From positions 1-56,022 of the forward strand of contig NZ_FONE01000019.1 in NCBI RefSeq assembly GCF_900112825.1: DNA of 56,022 nt, given 5' to 3'. Each line of letters begins with the position of its first letter. Position 1 is the stretch's first letter. Below, one piece after another: positions 52,899-56,022 of the stretch. Source of the DNA: Nitrosomonas sp. Nm166. GTDB taxonomy: Bacteria > Pseudomonadota > Gammaproteobacteria > Burkholderiales > Nitrosomonadaceae. The translations under genes and the position numbers were made by a program. The notes beneath the pieces are model-generated. The model searched no databases and had not been told where the DNA came from. It saw nothing but the letters and a program-made list of their open reading frames with translations.

Positions 52899-53650
52899 GG
52901 AACCCAATATTTAAAGGAAGTGAAGCAAAATAACGTGCAATTTTCTTATTTTTACCAGAAACTGAATAATTAAGTCATGAATGTAAGAAAAATAAGGCAA
53001 GAAGGTAGACTGCAGGTATTAAAATTTTAAAATTATCAAGTGGAATAGAACGGCTAGGGGTTATGGTAATACACTAAAGCACTTATGCTTATGTGTATGT
53101 AATTTTCCTGGAGAATCTTTATTAATCACTATTACCTTATGCTAATATTATTGGATTTTCGTCAATCAATTGTTAATTGCAATAATACGATAGCGAAAAT
53201 ATAGCTTGATTCGTGGCAGAGGAATAGTTAAAAAACAGAACTTCTCTGGGACTCGATATTGCATTGTTATTTTCCAACTATATTCATCACGGATTGAATC
53301 TACAAGAACATATTTGGAGTGAGTTGCCAGTAAGTTGCTTTACAGCTGAGCTTGCAGCGATGTTTTGAGAGCCATTCAACGCTATTATCAGATAGAATCG
53401 AATAATTGGTAATGTGATTATGGCGAGTTGGAGTTAAGCTTAGTTGCTAGCAGGGGGCATTCGAACATAATAAGCCAGCATGATCCTGGGATAACCAGAC
53501 CACCAGCGCATCTTTCCATCGCCCATATCGGTGATCGTACATTGATCGGCCAGTTGATCAGGCCTGATCAGCATAAAGACACTTTTAAATCTAAACGAAT
53601 GAAAATGAGCCTTTTTATTACCGATAACAATAATAAGGAAACAGACTACT
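52899..53650. other. AT-rich gap within the sugar cluster, no supported gene
   Basis: The 752 bases between the flavoprotein and the membrane glycosyltransferase-like gene have no protein I can assign. Two overlapping open frames near 53430-53685, one on each strand, lack recognisable domains; the minus-strand one ends with WWSGYPRIMLAYYVRMPPASN and might be a decayed transposase fragment, but I cannot prove it. The notable structures are the phased TGATC repeats at 53532-53570. The stretch 52930-53330 is markedly AT-rich compared with the genes on either side, which suggests a past insertion or deletion. Confidence 0.45.
53532..53570. repeat. Four helically phased TGATC repeats ending in a 16-base palindrome
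   Basis: TGATC begins at 53532, 53543, 53555 and 53565, spaced 11, 12 and 10 bases, so every copy faces the same side of the helix. The last two form the perfect palindrome TGATCAGGCCTGATCA at 53555-53570. The array lies about 80 bases before the TTG start of the downstream gene, a good place for an operator. GATC is also the Dam methylation site, if this organism has Dam. Confidence 0.5.
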
Positions 53651-55426
53651 TTGAATACCGAGTCGCGCGCATATAATATTGACAAGCTTGGTAAATTTGC
53701 AGAGTGGTGTTCTTTGTTACATCCTTTCTACGTACTGCTGCTGGTATTTTTTATCGCATTATTGTTTCATTCTGATCTGGCTCCACTAGAAGAAACTCAC
53801 TGGGATGCACCGATCTACGTGCAGCTTTCCAAGAGAGCTGCAGAGACAAATATGCTGGCTGAATATCATCAGTACGCTCATGACGTTCAGCCTGGCCCAG
53901 GTGATGATGCGTATTGGTATTTCACGCGCATTGGCCATATTCTTTTGCTCGGTGAAGTTACTCGGCTATTTGGTGCTACCGAAACTGCGCTTGTGGCAAT
54001 GCAATGGCTGTACCGTGTTTTCATGGCATTAGGTGTAACTCTCTGCATAACATTGGGTTTGCGCCTAGTTATTTTATTGCGATCTGAAAGACCAGATCCT
54101 ATCTGGTGGGCAGGATATCTTCTTGCAGCAGTTACTTACATTGCTTCAGATAGTTATCGTGGACTTCAAGGTCACCTGACCAGTGAACCTCCAGCATTTC
54201 TGGCATTGGCTGTTTTCGCTTTAATGCTACTGAAAGCCGTTGAGCGCCGATCTTTAATAATAAGCATTTTTGCTGGTTGTTTGCTATTTCTGTTATTTTT
54301 TATTCGAATTGATGCGGTTTTGCCGGGGATAGTTTTTTTGATTGTATTGTCGGCGACAGCAGTGACACTGAAAAAGCTTGATGCGGTACCAGGCATTGTC
54401 GTAGCTGGCTTTGCTTCATTAATTTTTTACTTGTTATATGCCTGGTGGTTTTCTCCATTAGTCAATCCCCAAACATTGGTGAACTTTTCCTCTGAGGCAA
54501 AGGAAATGTTTCCCGGAGTCCCAGCCAAGAGCCTATTTGCCATCGTAATTGCAGGAGGGTTATTGTGGGTAGGGGCCTGCGTGGCAGTATCGATATTATG
54601 GCGTGATCCCGTGATTCGCTTTGCTGTGGTATGGCTTGGGTTGGCACTGCTGCCCATGGTGATCGATAGCTTGAGTGGGCGCTCAGTTCAAGCGCGTATG
54701 GCTTTTTTTGTCGCGCTGCCACTTTTGGTTCTCGCGGGCGAGGGTTGGAGCTGGATTCTGCGGAGTTTTATTAAGCAGCGAAAAATTCGCCCTTTAGCAA
54801 TAGCGTTGAGTTTTGTAGCGATATTGGCATTTACTCCTCATTCGCTGGTAATGCAAGAACTTCGTAGTCTGGCGGTTAATCATTTGCCACTAGAGATTCA
54901 GAGATACTTATTCATTTCATTATCCAGAACAGGCGCGATTAGATCCACTCCACAGTATCAGGATGCCAGATTGGGCTTGCTTGTTCGTTCGGTGTATGAG
55001 CGCTTGTCTTTAGAATATTCGAAGGCACGAGAAATAGGAGAATATTTGTATGTTCCCGAACGACCTGCTTATTTGTTATGGTCAAGTGACGAATTGGCTG
55101 ATCAACAACTATCCTATCGCTCGCTTCAAGGTTACATAAGGTTGTTCCGCTATTTTGGTAAAGAATATCCAAAAAATGCGGATATTGTATTAACAAAGCC
55201 GAGAAAAGCCAGCACTGAACCTTGTACTGCGCAAGCGCCAACAGAGCTAGAGCCTGTGGTATTTTGCTCAACCTTTGATTCTTCGGATTTAGAAGTTTTG
55301 CAGAAGAGCAATATTCCTTTATATATTCTTAATGCTGGGGAATATCCAATGCCGGATATTCCACAGTTAAAACTTAAAGTTTTATTATTTTCACCACCGT
55401 TTGTAATGTACGGAATTGCTGAATAA
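53651..55426 (+). CDS. Multi-pass membrane protein, GT-C glycosyltransferase-like
   Basis: The 591-residue protein has about ten to eleven hydrophobic helices in its first 420 residues and a soluble C-terminal part. Helix 1 is at about 25-40. It is followed by an outward loop carrying the acidic pair E47-E48 and D52 (LEETHWDAP), the place where GT-C enzymes such as ArnT and protein mannosyltransferases keep their catalytic aspartate. The overall plan is GT-C-like, but I see no motif that fixes the family. The start is TTG at 53651, the first possible start after an in-frame stop at 53606, with AAGGA 11 bases upstream. It is probably the terminal transferase of the sugar cluster. Confidence 0.65.
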   Translation: MNTESRAYNIDKLGKFAEWCSLLHPFYVLLLVFFIALLFHSDLAPLEETHWDAPIYVQLSKRAAETNMLAEYHQYAHDVQPGPGDDAYWYFTRIGHILLLGEVTRLFGATETALVAMQWLYRVFMALGVTLCITLGLRLVILLRSERPDPIWWAGYLLAAVTYIASDSYRGLQGHLTSEPPAFLALAVFALMLLKAVERRSLIISIFAGCLLFLLFFIRIDAVLPGIVFLIVLSATAVTLKKLDAVPGIVVAGFASLIFYLLYAWWFSPLVNPQTLVNFSSEAKEMFPGVPAKSLFAIVIAGGLLWVGACVAVSILWRDPVIRFAVVWLGLALLPMVIDSLSGRSVQARMAFFVALPLLVLAGEGWSWILRSFIKQRKIRPLAIALSFVAILAFTPHSLVMQELRSLAVNHLPLEIQRYLFISLSRTGAIRSTPQYQDARLGLLVRSVYERLSLEYSKAREIGEYLYVPERPAYLLWSSDELADQQLSYRSLQGYIRLFRYFGKEYPKNADIVLTKPRKASTEPCTAQAPTELEPVVFCSTFDSSDLEVLQKSNIPLYILNAGEYPMPDIPQLKLKVLLFSPPFVMYGIAE

Positions 55427-55634
55427 GAAATAACCTTTTGAATTCTTGAACAGGAAGTACAAATTCTTGATGAGGTTTGGTGGAAACGGCTCAAGGCGCA
55501 GAAATGATTGTTCGTTCCTCCGCTTAAAGAGAAAATAGAGGAACGTTTAGTAAGCGGGTGTGTTAACTCTCCCAAAACGCCGCACACACTTTCGAGTATA
55601 AACTTGTCGAAAACATGAGTCTTGCCGGTCATTG

Positions 55635-55925
55635 ATGACCAGGTGCAGCTTGAACCCATAAAACCAATCCACGCTCGTCTTTTCCCAGGCAGCAAATGCT
55701 GCCATCACTTGATGTGACCAGATGCGGCGATTGTGACATACACTGATCCTGGTCGAATCAATGAAGCTGATCCCACTGCAGCGCCCAAAGCGGCTAATCA
55801 GAACACAGCTCAAGGGCACCAGCGTTACCTTGCAACAGCTCAACAAAGCGATTGTAACTCACCAACCCTGGAAAATAAGGTCGCTCATGCCTCAATACCT
55901 GATTCAGGTAATAGAGCATTCTGCA
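55635..55925 (-). pseudogene. Decayed IS982-family transposase fragment
   Basis: On the minus strand, translation gives an IS982-like segment in two frames. The first, from about 55925 to 55825, reads LNQVLRHERPYFPGLVSYNRFVEL. The second, from about 55825 to 55635, reads GISFIDSTRISVCHNRR, then HQVMAAFAAWEKTSVDW and FYGFKLHLVINDR. The DST motif holds one catalytic aspartate of the DDE transposase. A frameshift joins the two parts, and both ends of the gene are missing (no N-terminal helix-turn-helix, no later D and E). The element cannot move by itself. It marks the right border of the sugar cluster as a site of past insertion. Confidence 0.75.
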
Positions 55926-55988
55926 TTTAATTCCAATTACAGATAGAAACAGTAATAATATAAGCCTTTACCTTTGGTAGAGGTCATC

Positions 55989-56022
55989 ATGGCACGGAAG
56001 GCAAGTGGAACGGAGCAACTTG
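55989..56022 (+). CDS. Possible start of another gene, cut by the window edge
   Basis: An ATG at 55989 opens a frame reading MARKASGTEQL and runs off the right edge after 11 codons. AGAGG lies 5 bases upstream, a usable ribosome binding site. That is too little sequence to assign a family. Its place next to a transposase remnant suggests it may belong to another mobile element, but this is a guess. Confidence 0.3.
   Translation, partial: MARKASGTEQL

Noticed and set aside
53440..53685. Open frames of about 80 codons on both strands before the membrane transferase
   Set aside because: No domain is recognisable on either strand; the minus-strand ending WWSGYPRIMLAYYVRMPPASN hints at a transposase remnant but is not enough to call a gene.

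Overview
The window is chromosomal DNA of a Gram-negative, motile betaproteobacterium. The most likely source is an ammonia oxidiser of the Nitrosomonas type (family Nitrosomonadaceae). That guess rests on protein style and gene order: flhB-flhA-flhF-flhG-fliA-motC-motD, rlmN-pilW-rodZ-ispG-hisS-yfgM-bamB-der, tamA-tamB and uvrC-pgsA. No marker in the window names a genus. Most of it is ordinary core genome. The accessory part is the right end, from about 47.1 kb onward.

Layout. (1) 1-5.3 kb: the start of a secreted Ala/Pro/Thr-rich protein (minus strand); an intergenic region with a perfect FNR/CRP-family box; a radical SAM protein divergent from queD; then tatD, an ankyrin protein, an SDR oxidoreductase and alanine dehydrogenase. 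(2) 5.4-16 kb, all minus strand: an HNH nuclease with a 9-codon coupled leader, yicC, a secreted metallophosphoesterase, prfC, a double-ATPase and a permease of a peptide-type ABC transporter, and a penicillin-acylase-family hydrolase. (3) 16.2-24.7 kb: a late flagellar block, flhB flhA flhF flhG fliA motC motD, meeting flgM-flgN tail to tail. flgM has a sigma-28 promoter with a perfect -35 element and exact spacing, so FliA and its antagonist FlgM form a visible feedback pair. (4) 25-36.3 kb: an EI24-family membrane protein, a DUF3025 protein, ndk, rlmN, a PilF/PilW lipoprotein, rodZ, ispG, hisS, yfgM, bamB and der. (5) 36.4-43.6 kb, minus strand: a dihydrolipoamide-dehydrogenase-like flavoprotein, tamB and tamA. 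(6) 43.8-47.1 kb: a family-5 uracil-DNA glycosylase, a small tautomerase, uvrC and pgsA.

(7) 47.1-55.4 kb is the most interesting part. After an AT-rich 433-base gap carrying a phased direct repeat come a flippase-like membrane protein, UDP-GlcNAc 2-epimerase (WecB), a NodB-type deacetylase, a DPM1-like family-2 glycosyltransferase and an FAD-dependent amine-oxidase-fold enzyme. A 750-base gap with helically phased TGATC repeats follows, and then a GT-C-like multi-pass membrane protein. Together these would make a plausible lipid-carrier pathway: make an N-acetylated aminosugar, load it on a polyprenyl phosphate, deacetylate it, flip it, and transfer it to an envelope acceptor. The enzyme classes match those of the Francisella FlmF/NaxD/FlmK lipid A galactosamine pathway, but the epimerase and the flavoenzyme are extra. 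This is inference from gene content.

(8) 55.4-56.0 kb: a decayed IS982-family transposase and the first 11 codons of a possible further gene. I saw no rRNA, tRNA or CRISPR array.
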